This document shows, piece after piece, positions 8,443-17,106 of a stretch of 58,069 nt of DNA. Location: contig CASFJS010000006.1 in NCBI GenBank assembly GCA_949295085.1, positions 1 through 58,069 of the forward strand, given 5' to 3'. Source of the DNA: an uncultured Pseudomonadota bacterium (GTDB lineage Bacteria > Pseudomonadota > Alphaproteobacteria > RF32 > CAG-239). Both the position numbers and the translations under genes were made by a program. The notes beneath the pieces are model-generated. The model did no database searches. It worked only from the letters and a program-made list of their open reading frames with translations, and was not told the origin of the DNA. Each line of letters starts with the position of its first letter. The first letter of the stretch is position 1.

Positions 8443-9918
8443 ATGGAACTTCAACCTGACCAACTTCCCAAAAATATTGAAGCCGAACAAGCCCTGATCG
8501 GAGCTTTGTTGGCAAACAACAAAACATTTGAAAAAGTGTCGGAATTTTTGCGTCCCGAACATTTTGCCGACCCGATTCACGCCAAAATCTACGATATCAT
8601 CAGCAAGCTCATCACCCGTAACCATGTTGCCGACACCATAACCTTAAAAAATTATTTTGAACAAGACGGATCACTGGAAGAAGTCGGCGGTTACAAATAT
8701 CTCATCAAACTGGCCGATTCGGCTACGCCTCTGACCAATGCCGAATATTACGCTCAGTTTATTTATGACAAATACCTGCGTCGCGAATTGATTGCCACAG
8801 GCTTTGATATCGTCAACAACGCAACCAAAGAAGACCTTGATACCGACGCCGCCGAACAAATTGAAAATGCCGAAAAGCGCTTATTTGATTTAGCGAATCA
8901 AGGCGAAAATTCAACCGGCTTTATTGATTTCAGCCAAGCCTTAACCGATTCGGTCAAACATATTGAAGCGGCTTATCAAAAAGAAGGCAAAATATCCGGC
9001 CTGCCGACCGGGCTTGATGCCTTGGATGCCAAAACCGGTGGCCTAAATGACTCTGACCTGATTATCATCGCCGGCCGTCCGGCCATGGGAAAAACCGCTC
9101 TGGCCACCAATATTGCTTATAATGTCGCCGAATTTATGGCTCATGACAAAGACACGCCGGCCAAAAATCGCGGCGTTGCCTTTTTCTCGCTTGAAATGTC
9201 AGCCGACCAGTTGGCTTCGCGTATTCTTTCCACTGTTACGCAAACCAACGGCCATAAAATGAGAACCGGAGAACTTGATAATGCCGAATTTACCCGCATT
9301 GCCGCCGCTGTTCGTGAATTAGAAAACATCCCTCTTTATATTGACGACACACCGGGGTTGAACATCAATAATATCCGCACCCGCGCCCGCCGCCTCAAAC
9401 GCAATAAAGGCCTCGGACTTATCGTTATCGACTATATTCAACTCATCACCGGAACCGGCAGCAAAAAAAGCGAAGGCAACCGCGTACAAGAACTTTCCGA
9501 AATATCGCGCGGTCTCAAAATTTTGGCAAAAGAGCTTCAGGTTCCTGTTGTTGCTTTATCCCAATTAAACCGCGGTGTTGAAAGCCGCGACGATAAACGA
9601 CCGTTAATGTCCGACTTGCGCGAATCCGGATCTATTGAACAAGACGCCGATATTGTTATGTTTGTGTTCCGCGAAAACTACTATATTCAAAACGAAGAGC
9701 CCAAGCTAAAATCCGGTGAAACACCCGAGCACTTGCAAAAGCGTCTGGACGAATGGGATGCCCGTAAACGTGCAACCCAAAATCTGGCAGAAGTCATTAT
9801 AGGCAAACAACGCCATGGTCCGACCGGATCCGTTCAACTTTTCTGGAACGGCGACTACGCTCAATTTGGCAATTTGGCCAAAGAAGAATATCTGCCGGAT
9901 CGCATTGGTGCCGAATAG
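8443..9918 (+). CDS. dnaB: Replicative DNA helicase DnaB
   Basis: This is the hexameric ATP-driven helicase that unwinds DNA at the replication fork. The 491 residues comprise an N-terminal primase-interacting domain (LPKNIEAEQALIGALL at the start), a linker, and a RecA-like core with Walker A GRPAMGKTAL near residue 211. Walker B LIVIDYIQLI and the RGLKILAKEL, ALSQLNRGVE and MSDLRESGSIEQDAD motifs follow. Length and motifs are normal and no intein is present. It is followed after 8 bp by the UPF0260 pair and may be co-transcribed with it. Confidence 0.97.
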   Translation: MELQPDQLPKNIEAEQALIGALLANNKTFEKVSEFLRPEHFADPIHAKIYDIISKLITRNHVADTITLKNYFEQDGSLEEVGGYKYLIKLADSATPLTNAEYYAQFIYDKYLRRELIATGFDIVNNATKEDLDTDAAEQIENAEKRLFDLANQGENSTGFIDFSQALTDSVKHIEAAYQKEGKISGLPTGLDALDAKTGGLNDSDLIIIAGRPAMGKTALATNIAYNVAEFMAHDKDTPAKNRGVAFFSLEMSADQLASRILSTVTQTNGHKMRTGELDNAEFTRIAAAVRELENIPLYIDDTPGLNINNIRTRARRLKRNKGLGLIVIDYIQLITGTGSKKSEGNRVQELSEISRGLKILAKELQVPVVALSQLNRGVESRDDKRPLMSDLRESGSIEQDADIVMFVFRENYYIQNEEPKLKSGETPEHLQKRLDEWDARKRATQNLAEVIIGKQRHGPTGSVQLFWNGDYAQFGNLAKEEYLPDRIGAE

Positions 9919-9926
9919 AGAAAAAT

Positions 9927-10355
9927 ATGTCTGCGGCATTCTGGCAAAACAAATCTTTATCTGAGCTGTCTTCCGAAGAATGGGAGCAGGTTTGTTGCCG
10001 CTGCGGCCACTGTTGCCTGATCAAACTGCAAGATGATACAACCGATGAGATTTATTATACCCGCATTATCTGCCGCTATTTTGATACCGGCAAACACCTT
10101 TGCCGCGAATATCAAAACCGCTGCCGTCTGGTACCCGAATGCTTAAAAATAACACCCGATAACATTGATTCTCTCGTTTGGATGCCCAAAACTTGTGCCT
10201 ATCGTATTTTGAATGAGACCGGCGATTTACCGGCGTGGCACCCCCTTAAAGGCGGCAAAGTCCCCATTCCGCCGCTGCCGCAAAACCGGATAAGCGATGC
10301 CGGCGTGGCCGAACAGGATTTTGAAGATTATATCATTGAAGACGAGGATTTATAA
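9927..10355 (+). CDS. UPF0260 (YcgN-like) cysteine-rich protein, copy 1
   Basis: This 142-residue cytoplasmic protein belongs to the YcgN/UPF0260 family of unknown function. It shows the family pattern WEQVCCRCGHCCLIKL, then further conserved cysteines near CRYF, LCREY, PECLK and PKTCAYR, ending with LPAWHPL. The CxxCGxCC-type cluster suggests a metal or iron-sulphur site (inference). It starts 8 bp after dnaB and stops 2 bp before a second, related gene. Confidence 0.85.
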   Translation: MSAAFWQNKSLSELSSEEWEQVCCRCGHCCLIKLQDDTTDEIYYTRIICRYFDTGKHLCREYQNRCRLVPECLKITPDNIDSLVWMPKTCAYRILNETGDLPAWHPLKGGKVPIPPLPQNRISDAGVAEQDFEDYIIEDEDL

Positions 10356-10357
10356 CC

Positions 10358-10855
10358 ATGCGCCTATGGCCGTCAACAAAATTATCACCGCAAAACCGTT
10401 ATCAAAATATGTCTTCTTTTGAACCGGAATTCTGGAAAAAAAAACCTCTGCGAGATTTATCCTCCGCCGAATGGGAACTTTTGTGCGACGGCTGCGGCAA
10501 ATGTTGCCTGAACAAGCTTGAATGCCGCGGCCAAATACGTTTTACCAGCGCGCGTTGCCGTTTCCTTGATCCGGAAACCTGCTTATGCCGTATTTACGAA
10601 CACCGTTTTGAAAAAGTCTCCGATTGCCGCAATATCGACTTGAAAACCGTATTGAACGAACCCGAGATATTGCCCAAAACCTGTGCCTATCGCCTGTTAT
10701 GTGAAGGCAAAGAGCTTCCCCGTTGGCATCCTTTAATAACCGGCAATCCAAATTCCGTACACCTGGCCGGTCAATCATTAAAAGGACACAAACTTATATC
10801 CGAAACCGAAGTAAAGAACTATGAAGATTACATTATTGACTGGCCCGACCTTTGA
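10358..10855 (+). CDS. UPF0260 (YcgN-like) cysteine-rich protein, copy 2
   Basis: This is a second UPF0260 member of 165 residues, directly after the first. The cores match: FWKKKPLRDLSSAEWELLC, CGKCCLNKL, CLCRIYEHR, PKTCAYRLL and LPRWHPL. Its first 18 residues look non-family, so the true start could be the ATG at 10412; I keep 10358 because it is placed for coupling 2 bp after the previous stop. Copy 2 is closer to E. coli YcgN around the CDGCG motif than copy 1. The pair probably arose by tandem duplication. Function unknown. Confidence 0.82.
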   Translation: MRLWPSTKLSPQNRYQNMSSFEPEFWKKKPLRDLSSAEWELLCDGCGKCCLNKLECRGQIRFTSARCRFLDPETCLCRIYEHRFEKVSDCRNIDLKTVLNEPEILPKTCAYRLLCEGKELPRWHPLITGNPNSVHLAGQSLKGHKLISETEVKNYEDYIIDWPDL

Positions 10856-11528
10856 TTTTAAAAATGATTTTGACTTCGATATCAAAATCATCAAATCACC
10901 TCTGGCCAAACGTCTGACGCTAAGAATTGATGAAAAAAACCGCCGCGCCGTATTAACCATTCCCAAATACTGCAGCCGCAAACGAGCTTTATCTTTTTTG
11001 CAGCAGCATCGCGACTGGATAACCAACATGCTGGCCAGACTGCCGAAACCAAAATATTTTACAAACGGCGCGGAATTTGAATTTTTTGGTGTTAAATACA
11101 CTGTTCAACATATTGAAAATCAGCGGGGAGGAAAACTTGCAAACAATGTTTTGACAATCGGCGGCAAATTGGAGTTCTTACACCGCCGGGTGAGCGATTT
11201 TCTAAAACAGCAAACTCTGAAAAGACTTTCGGCCATGAGTGTTGACAAAGCCAAAACCTTGGGTTGCCGAATAACCTCTGTCAGCATTAAAGACACCAAA
11301 TCACGCTGGGGCAGTTGTTCAACTTTGGGCAACATCAATTACAATTGGCGTATATCCATGGCGCCCCTCAACGTTATTAATTATCTGGTCTGCCACGAAA
11401 TCTCTCATCTCAAACACCCCAATCACTCGCCCGAATTTTGGCAAACCGTCGCCATGCTCTGCCCCGACTACGAACAAAGCCGCCATTGGCTTAAAGTACG
11501 CGGCAAAACTCTTTATCAGTATATTTAA
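10821..11528 (+). CDS. YgjP-like (DUF45) zinc metallopeptidase
   Basis: This 235-residue protein matches the YgjP/WLM-type DUF45 family. An N-terminal part (SPLAKRLTLRIDEKNRRAVL) precedes the catalytic C-terminal region with SRWGSCSTLGNINYNWRI and the HExxH motif in CHEISHLKHPNHSPEFW. The second histidine cluster, HPNHS, is the expected third zinc ligand region. It overlaps the preceding UPF0260 gene by 35 bp, an unusually long overlap suggesting shared transcription. The physiological substrate is not known. Confidence 0.85.
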   Translation: MKITLLTGPTFDFKNDFDFDIKIIKSPLAKRLTLRIDEKNRRAVLTIPKYCSRKRALSFLQQHRDWITNMLARLPKPKYFTNGAEFEFFGVKYTVQHIENQRGGKLANNVLTIGGKLEFLHRRVSDFLKQQTLKRLSAMSVDKAKTLGCRITSVSIKDTKSRWGSCSTLGNINYNWRISMAPLNVINYLVCHEISHLKHPNHSPEFWQTVAMLCPDYEQSRHWLKVRGKTLYQYI

Positions 11529-11609
11529 AAATCGGTATCTTTATTGATTTTTTAAAATATTTTTCCTATATTTAAGAGTGCAACAAACTTAAACAAAGGA
11601 TTTTTTTAG

Positions 11610-12329
11610 ATGCAACACGAAATTTATTCTCAGACAACATCTTCGGCCGTTGACGCCGGTTTGCGCAGTTATATGCAAAAGGTGTATAATTTTATGGCCG
11701 GAGGCTTGTGTATTACGGCCCTGGCCGCTTGGTTGGTTGTCAACACCTCTCTGATAAACCTGTTTTTTAACATCACGCCGCAAAGCGTTTCTTTGTCCGG
11801 TTTCGGCTGGTTGGCTTTTTTGGCGCCGCTGGTTATGGTCTTTGCCTTTAATTGGGTTGTTCGTACCGGTACCTCCGGACAGGTTCAACTCTTGTTTTGG
11901 AGCTATGCCGCTTTAATGGGCATCAGCCTAACCCCCGTTTTCTTGCTTTATACCCAAAGCAGCTTGGTCAGGGTCTTTTTGATTACGGCCGGTGCTTTCG
12001 GCGGATTAAGCCTGTACGGTTACACCACAAAACGTGATCTGACCGGCTTTGGTTCTTTTCTCTACATGGGGTTGATCGGACTGATTATTGCCATGATTGT
12101 CAACATCTTCTTAAAAAGCAGCGGTCTGGACTGGGCCCTGTCAATTATCGGTGTTGGCATTTTTAGCGGATTAACAGCTTATGATTCGCAAAAAATTCGC
12201 CAAATTTATACATCAACGGATGATCGTGAAATCGTCACCAAAAAAGCGCTCACAGGTGCCTTAAGCCTGTATTTGGATTTTATTAACCTGTTTCTTTATT
12301 TGCTGCGCTTTTTAGGTGACCGGCGTTAA
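11610..12329 (+). CDS. Bax inhibitor-1/YccA family membrane protein
   Basis: This 239-residue inner-membrane protein has seven predicted helices. An N-terminal stretch (VDAGLRSYMQKVYNFMAGGL) is followed by helices near residues 30-50, 65-85 and 90-110 and a C-terminal set ending SLYLDFINLFLYLLRFLGDRR, the BI-1 family signature end. BI-1 proteins act as pH-sensitive calcium leak channels where studied; the role here is not known. AAAGGA lies upstream of the start. A strong bidirectional hairpin closes the gene. Confidence 0.9.
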   Translation: MQHEIYSQTTSSAVDAGLRSYMQKVYNFMAGGLCITALAAWLVVNTSLINLFFNITPQSVSLSGFGWLAFLAPLVMVFAFNWVVRTGTSGQVQLLFWSYAALMGISLTPVFLLYTQSSLVRVFLITAGAFGGLSLYGYTTKRDLTGFGSFLYMGLIGLIIAMIVNIFLKSSGLDWALSIIGVGIFSGLTAYDSQKIRQIYTSTDDREIVTKKALTGALSLYLDFINLFLYLLRFLGDRR

Positions 12330-12340
12330 CCTGTTTCCAA

Positions 12341-12366
12341 GAAAAGCCTCCGCTCGGAGGCTTTTC
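12341..12366. terminator. Bidirectional intrinsic terminator
   Basis: An 11-bp perfect stem, GAAAAGCCTCC at 12341-12351 and GGAGGCTTTTC at 12356-12366, has a GCTC loop. It has T-rich flanks on the plus side and A-rich on the left, so it can serve both the BI-1 gene and the convergent PAS/GGDEF gene. Confidence 0.85.
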
Positions 12367-12376
12367 TTTTGGTTGT

Positions 12377-13447
12377 TCAAACTTTATCCGCACTAAAAAA
12401 TTCTACCGTACTTTTAGGACTCCCTTGAGCCTTTTTAATAGCCGCAATAGCCTGCTCAATGACCTTTTTTGCCGAATGACCGGGACGAGGAAAAGCGCTC
12501 ACACCCACCGAAAATAAAAGCTCATGCCGGGTAAAATTGTCACTGACACCGTCATTTAATATTTCTGCAATATGCCTGATTTCATGATTAACCTCCGCCA
12601 TATTTTTCAATCCCGGCAGCATGATCCAAAAATTATACTTCAAGCCCAAAGCAACAGTCGCTTTTTTACTCAAATTCAACACCAAATTATTGGCTGTTTT
12701 TTTAATAACCAGTTCTTCAATATGCATTTTACGAAAAGATTCGATGTTATCTATGCTGATGGCCGCAACAACAATCATCTGTTGATCTCTGGCGTTTTCT
12801 TTGGCGTTTTCCATTGCTACGGCAACTTGGGTTCGGTCTTCAAACAAAAAGAAATTCGGCAACCCCGTCAAATCATCATACAAAGTATTAAAGGCCGGTT
12901 TAACTTCTTTACGGGCATGTTCTCCCAATAAAATAAAAGAAAAATGCTCAATCTCCGACAAATAAATAGCTTGAAACCTCATAGGAACGATTTTGCCGGT
13001 TGTTGCCCTCAGCCGAATACGCAGGCTCTTGGCATTGGTTAACATTTCGCCGATATTCTCCGCCAACGGATTCCAGTCATCCTGAACAACCAGATTAAAA
13101 AATTTATCCCCGATAACATCTTTATCTGCCCGAATATCCAACAACTGCATCGCCGTCTGATTAAGATAAACCAGGTTATCATCCCGAATCATAAATACCG
13201 GCCTTTCGGACGTCGCCAGAACCAAATTGACAATATCCGACAAATTAACATCAAGCTGTCTCCAGTCTCCGACAACTTTTTTGCGCAATTGCGATTTGTT
13301 TTTTTCTTTTTTTTCCAATTTTTCCAAAGATGCCAGATTAATATTATATTTCTCGGCATCTTGCAGCAAACCGACATCTGCCCCTGCTGACGGCCGCAAA
13401 TTTTTACCGTCAAGCGCTTGCAGAATATCCAGCGATTCTTCTTTCAT
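12377..13447 (-). CDS. PAS and degenerate GGDEF domain protein
   Basis: This 356-residue soluble protein has a charged N-terminus with a lysine/glutamate-rich helix near 40-60. A PAS-like domain covers about 71-175 (PVFMIRDDNLVYLNQTAMQL), and a GGDEF-fold domain covers about 190-350 that begins with the typical LYDDLTGLPN. The active-site GGDEF loop is replaced by KYNFWIMLPG, so diguanylate cyclase activity is unlikely. SVGVSAFPRPGHSAKKVIEQA matches the C-terminal part of GGDEF folds. A sensory or scaffold role is an inference. It stands alone, divergent from the pseudokinase gene. Confidence 0.75.
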   Translation of the reverse strand: MKEESLDILQALDGKNLRPSAGADVGLLQDAEKYNINLASLEKLEKKEKNKSQLRKKVVGDWRQLDVNLSDIVNLVLATSERPVFMIRDDNLVYLNQTAMQLLDIRADKDVIGDKFFNLVVQDDWNPLAENIGEMLTNAKSLRIRLRATTGKIVPMRFQAIYLSEIEHFSFILLGEHARKEVKPAFNTLYDDLTGLPNFFLFEDRTQVAVAMENAKENARDQQMIVVAAISIDNIESFRKMHIEELVIKKTANNLVLNLSKKATVALGLKYNFWIMLPGLKNMAEVNHEIRHIAEILNDGVSDNFTRHELLFSVGVSAFPRPGHSAKKVIEQAIAAIKKAQGSPKSTVEFFSADKV

Positions 13448-13595
13448 TCTTTATAAAATCATCCGAAAAGTCTTTATCGTTACCTGCATATTAAAACCGA
13501 TTTTAAAAAAAAACAATGCCTAAATATTTGCATTTTATTAACAATATTCTGATAAAAACTATTTATTTGATAAAAGCTAACAGAAAGAATCCGTC

Positions 13596-15596
13596 ATGAG
13601 CGATGAGCAAAAAACCGAAGCCTCCGTTGAAGATACCGGGCAAACAACACCCGGCAACTTTTTGCTAAAGGAGCGCTACGAAATTCGTTTTGACCAACCG
13701 TTACCCCAATATGACAGTAATGGTGCCCCGGCCTATGAAGTTAAAGATAACATAAATCCTCAACGTAATCTTTTTGCCTTGATTTGCGGTTCACAAAACA
13801 CACCGCGGTTATCATATCTTCCTTATATGAAATCCATCGATGTCCCCAACATTTTGAAATTGGTGGAATATGGTTTTGTGACTCTGGCGGACGGTCGCGA
13901 AACCATCGCTCTGATCTACAACAAACCGACAGGTCCGCGAGCCGACAATTTTAACGATGATGACAAAATGACAACGGAAAGATTTAAGTCTTTGTCCCTG
14001 TCTTTATTGTCCGCTTGTGATGTTCTAAAAACATTCAACTTAAACCACCGCGCAATCCGTCTGAACAACATCTGGTACAAAGATCCTTCTCGCAACGAAC
14101 TTGTTTTGGGTGACTGTTTGGCTGATTTTCCGGGTTTTAACCAACCTCTCGTTTATGAAACGGTGGAAAATATGCTTTGCAAACCTTTTGCCCGCGGCGA
14201 CGGCTCACCCGATCACGATATTTACTCCGCCGGTGTTGTGTTGCTCAGTCTGGTGCTCAATCATGAAGTAGCCTCCGATTTTTCCGCCATTGAACAAATC
14301 AAACAAAAACTCAAAAATACCTCTTTCGGGTTTCTGTCCGAAAATAAAAAAATTAACGGCCAAATCTCTGCCGTTTTACGGGCTCTTATGGATGACACCG
14401 CCGAAAACCGCTGTGATTACACACGCCTTTATAATTTTTTTGAAGGCAAAACAACCGGCTTTACCGGCAACGATTCTTTTGAACGTTCAACTCGGGCCCT
14501 TTCCGTAAACGGCGAAAAATGCTACACTCGGAAAAGTGCCGCCTTTAATATGCTGACCAACCCGGACTTCGGTATAGAAGTTATCCAAAGCGGTAAATTG
14601 CTGGAATGGATAAAGACCGGCCTTGAAAATGAAAAACTTTATAACAAAATCGAAAAACAAATTTTGGCAGACAAAGAAAATCCCGACAAAAATCTTCTTT
14701 TGGCGCGTATCTGTATCTATCTGGATTGCTCTCTGCCGCTAAAATGCGGAGATTTTTATCTTTTTCCGGGCGGTATTGCCAAAACCATATTTTATTATAA
14801 AAAAAACAACTTATCGTTAACCCCCTTGCAAACCCTGATTGCAACAGATCTCATTAAAGTTTGGTATCAGGAACAACCTTCTTTGCGGGCACCGACCAAT
14901 GCCGGCGAATTCAAACTTTACCTCGCCCGCAACGATTACGGCTACGGCTTTGATCGCATTATGTATGATTTTGACGAAGATCTGCCCTGCATGAGTTCTC
15001 TTGTCGGCAAATCATTGGTAAACACACCCTCTCGTCTGCTCAAAGCCCTGGATCGTTTCAAGGGCGATTTTCAAACGATGCCTTTTGATAAAAACATCAT
15101 TGCTTATCTCCGCTGCAAAATGAGCAAAAAAATTGACGGTATCATCATTGACATCAACGCCAATCAGGACTTTCTCAAAATCGGCGCCATCATCCGCCTT
15201 TATGCCAACATCCAAAACAAAAACGGTCCGGCTCAATTAACCACGCTGACCCAATGGCTGGCAAATATATCCAAACCGATTATTCAAAGCTACCACAACA
15301 TCAAATATCAAAAATACCTTGAACAAGAACTTTTACGAATTGCCAAAAACGGCAAAATCATTGAACTTGTCGATATTTTAGAAAACGATGAAGCCCGCAA
15401 TCGTGACCGCACCGAATATTCCGAAGCTCTTAAGTCCGCCAATTTTCTTTTAACGGAAAAAAACAAGATACTGTCCGGCGATTCCAAAATTGAAGAAGAA
15501 GCCCGCGATTTAGCCCTGCGGTTTTCATCTATTTTAGCTGTTTTAACCATGCTGAGCTCCTTTATTTTCAGCTTACTTTATTGGGTGATAAAATGA
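13596..15596 (+). CDS. Tail-anchored protein-kinase-fold pseudokinase
   Basis: This 666-residue protein has a kinase-like fold at about residues 25-280. The catalytic loop HRDxxxxN appears as HRAIRLNNIW (151-160), lacking the catalytic aspartate but keeping the asparagine. The VAIK lysine position reads FALI, and the DFG region reads GDCLADF. The DIYSAGVVLLSL segment (208-219) is the usual helix F start. It is therefore probably inactive as a kinase. Residues 280-640 are a largely helical region I cannot assign, and a single C-terminal helix (near 645-664) should anchor it facing the cytoplasm. Its stop overlaps the next gene's start (ATGA), implying a coupled partner. Role unknown. Confidence 0.75.
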   Translation: MSDEQKTEASVEDTGQTTPGNFLLKERYEIRFDQPLPQYDSNGAPAYEVKDNINPQRNLFALICGSQNTPRLSYLPYMKSIDVPNILKLVEYGFVTLADGRETIALIYNKPTGPRADNFNDDDKMTTERFKSLSLSLLSACDVLKTFNLNHRAIRLNNIWYKDPSRNELVLGDCLADFPGFNQPLVYETVENMLCKPFARGDGSPDHDIYSAGVVLLSLVLNHEVASDFSAIEQIKQKLKNTSFGFLSENKKINGQISAVLRALMDDTAENRCDYTRLYNFFEGKTTGFTGNDSFERSTRALSVNGEKCYTRKSAAFNMLTNPDFGIEVIQSGKLLEWIKTGLENEKLYNKIEKQILADKENPDKNLLLARICIYLDCSLPLKCGDFYLFPGGIAKTIFYYKKNNLSLTPLQTLIATDLIKVWYQEQPSLRAPTNAGEFKLYLARNDYGYGFDRIMYDFDEDLPCMSSLVGKSLVNTPSRLLKALDRFKGDFQTMPFDKNIIAYLRCKMSKKIDGIIIDINANQDFLKIGAIIRLYANIQNKNGPAQLTTLTQWLANISKPIIQSYHNIKYQKYLEQELLRIAKNGKIIELVDILENDEARNRDRTEYSEALKSANFLLTEKNKILSGDSKIEEEARDLALRFSSILAVLTMLSSFIFSLLYWVIK

Positions 15597-16075
15597 CAAA
15601 ACCGATTATTAAAACACCGTCTAAAAAAAGCTCCAAAGCTGACACCAAAAAGCTCAATTTTATCCAGAAATTTTTGCTTTTTATAGCCCTGATAATTGTT
15701 GCTTTTACGGTTTTACCGGCTGTTGTTGTCTTATTTATCGGTCTGCTGCCGTCTTTAACCGTTGTCGTTACCGATACAAAGAATTTAAATAAAATAACAA
15801 CAATCGGTTGCTTTAACATTGCCGGCATAATGATCCGGCTCAACGATATATTTGTCCAATTCACCTCCGGCATAGCCTTTTCGGTAATTGATAACATTTT
15901 CAACATTATTATCATGCTCGGCTCGGCCGCTTTGGGTGTTTTATTATACTACGCCTTACCGGATTTGTTTGTTTTCATTTTCAAAAATTCAGCCCAGCAC
16001 CGACTAAAAGTCCTTAATAGCAAGCTTGAAAAACTTTCGGAAAACTGGAGCAACATCCTTCCCGAAGACAACTAA
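15593..16075 (+). CDS. Small membrane protein coupled to the pseudokinase
   Basis: This 160-residue protein of unknown family has a basic N-terminus and a long hydrophobic region near residues 22-55. A second hydrophobic region near 85-125 holds about two helices, and a charged C-terminus ends the chain. I start at ATG 15593, which overlaps the upstream TGA; a TTG 12 bp earlier is less likely. The tight overlap suggests it is the membrane partner of the pseudokinase. Its end overlaps the convergent rpoH stop by 4 bp. Confidence 0.7.
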   Translation: MTKPIIKTPSKKSSKADTKKLNFIQKFLLFIALIIVAFTVLPAVVVLFIGLLPSLTVVVTDTKNLNKITTIGCFNIAGIMIRLNDIFVQFTSGIAFSVIDNIFNIIIMLGSAALGVLLYYALPDLFVFIFKNSAQHRLKVLNSKLEKLSENWSNILPEDN

Positions 16076-16947
16076 GCACCAGCCTCTACAGCCTTACGAA
16101 TTTTGCGGATAGAATTAAGTTCTATTTGCCGCACCCTTTCTTTTGATATTCCGTAAGTCTTGCTCAAATCATCCAAAGTAAAGGCTTTTTCCAACAACCG
16201 GCGTTTAAACAAAATATCTTTTTCTCTTTTATTAAGCACATCCAACGCCTTGTAAAACAAATGACGACGATATTTCATTGTTTCGCTGTAACCCAAAACT
16301 TCTTCCTGATTGGGCTTTGTATCGGCAATAAAATCCATCCATTCCGAGGTACTGTCACCCGAAGAATCAACCACACTGTTCAACGAACCGTCATGAGCTT
16401 TCATCCGGGCATTCATTTCCGTAACTTCTTGCACACTGACATCCAAGGTTTCGGCAATTTGTTGCAAAACAGCCGGCGACAATTCACGATCATCATTCAA
16501 ATTAAATTTGTTCTTAATTTTGCGCAGATTAAAAAACAATTTTTTTTGAGCGGCTGTCGTACCCACCTTAACCAAAGACCATGAATTAAGAATATATTTT
16601 TGTATGGATGCCTTAATCCACCACAAGGCATAAGTTGAAAAACGAAACCCTTTTTCGGGCTCAAATTTTTCTACGGCATACAGCAATCCGACATTGCCCT
16701 CGGCGATCATTTCGGCCGTTGATAAACCGTAACCGCGATATTTTGAAACAACCTTAACCACCAATCGCAAATGCGATGTAATTAAAACCTGTGCAATTTT
16801 CGGATCTTTGGTTTGCTGATATTTAACCGCCAATTTATATTCTTCTTCCTGCGACAAAATCGGATAAATTCTTATTCTTTGCAGGTAACGCGCCATATTG
16901 ATTTCCGGCGAAAAATCAATACCGCTCAGTGCCAAGACTTTTTCCAT
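16072..16947 (-). CDS. rpoH: RNA polymerase heat-shock sigma factor (sigma-32)
   Basis: This 291-residue sigma factor carries the RpoH box QKKLFFNLRKIK near residue 133, which distinguishes sigma-32 from other sigma-70 members. Region 2 (SHLRLVVKVVSKYRGYGLSTAEMIAEGNVGLL, FSTYALWWIKASIQ) and region 4 (LDDLSKTYGISKERVRQIE) are complete. It is expected to direct transcription of chaperone and protease genes. AGGAGA precedes the start. The neighbouring rluD gene upstream is a conserved alphaproteobacterial pairing. The 159-bp leader probably carries its promoter; CTTGAA is present there, but no convincing sigma-32 minus-10 element. Confidence 0.95.
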   Translation of the reverse strand: MEKVLALSGIDFSPEINMARYLQRIRIYPILSQEEEYKLAVKYQQTKDPKIAQVLITSHLRLVVKVVSKYRGYGLSTAEMIAEGNVGLLYAVEKFEPEKGFRFSTYALWWIKASIQKYILNSWSLVKVGTTAAQKKLFFNLRKIKNKFNLNDDRELSPAVLQQIAETLDVSVQEVTEMNARMKAHDGSLNSVVDSSGDSTSEWMDFIADTKPNQEEVLGYSETMKYRRHLFYKALDVLNKREKDILFKRRLLEKAFTLDDLSKTYGISKERVRQIELNSIRKIRKAVEAGA

Positions 16948-17089
16948 GTATTTTCTCCTGAAACGATAAACTTATCAACAGTTCATAACGTTCAAGTCCA
17001 AAAAACAGTCCGGCAAAATAATACGAATACCGACTCTACCCTGAGCTACGGAAAAAGCAACCTGTTCTTTAGTTGTATAAAAAGTCAAA

Positions 17090-17103
17090 ACACTGTATTT
17101 AAA
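17090..17103 (+). repeat. ACACYGTATTTAAA motif, copy in the rluD-rpoH spacer
   Basis: This copy reads ACACTGTATTTAAA, identical to the copy at 43331. It lies just past the rluD stop codon and is the only non-coding copy and the only one left of the putative origin. Confidence 0.5.
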
Positions 17104-17106
17104 AAT

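Noticed and set aside
16990..17075. tRNA-like fragment (TAGCTCAGGGTAGAG on the minus strand) in the rpoH leader
   Set aside because: Only the D-arm-like string is present; no acceptor stem, anticodon arm or T arm can be formed around it.
16948..17089. Sigma-32 autoregulatory promoter of rpoH
   Set aside because: CTTGAA is present but no matching minus-10 element at the right distance.
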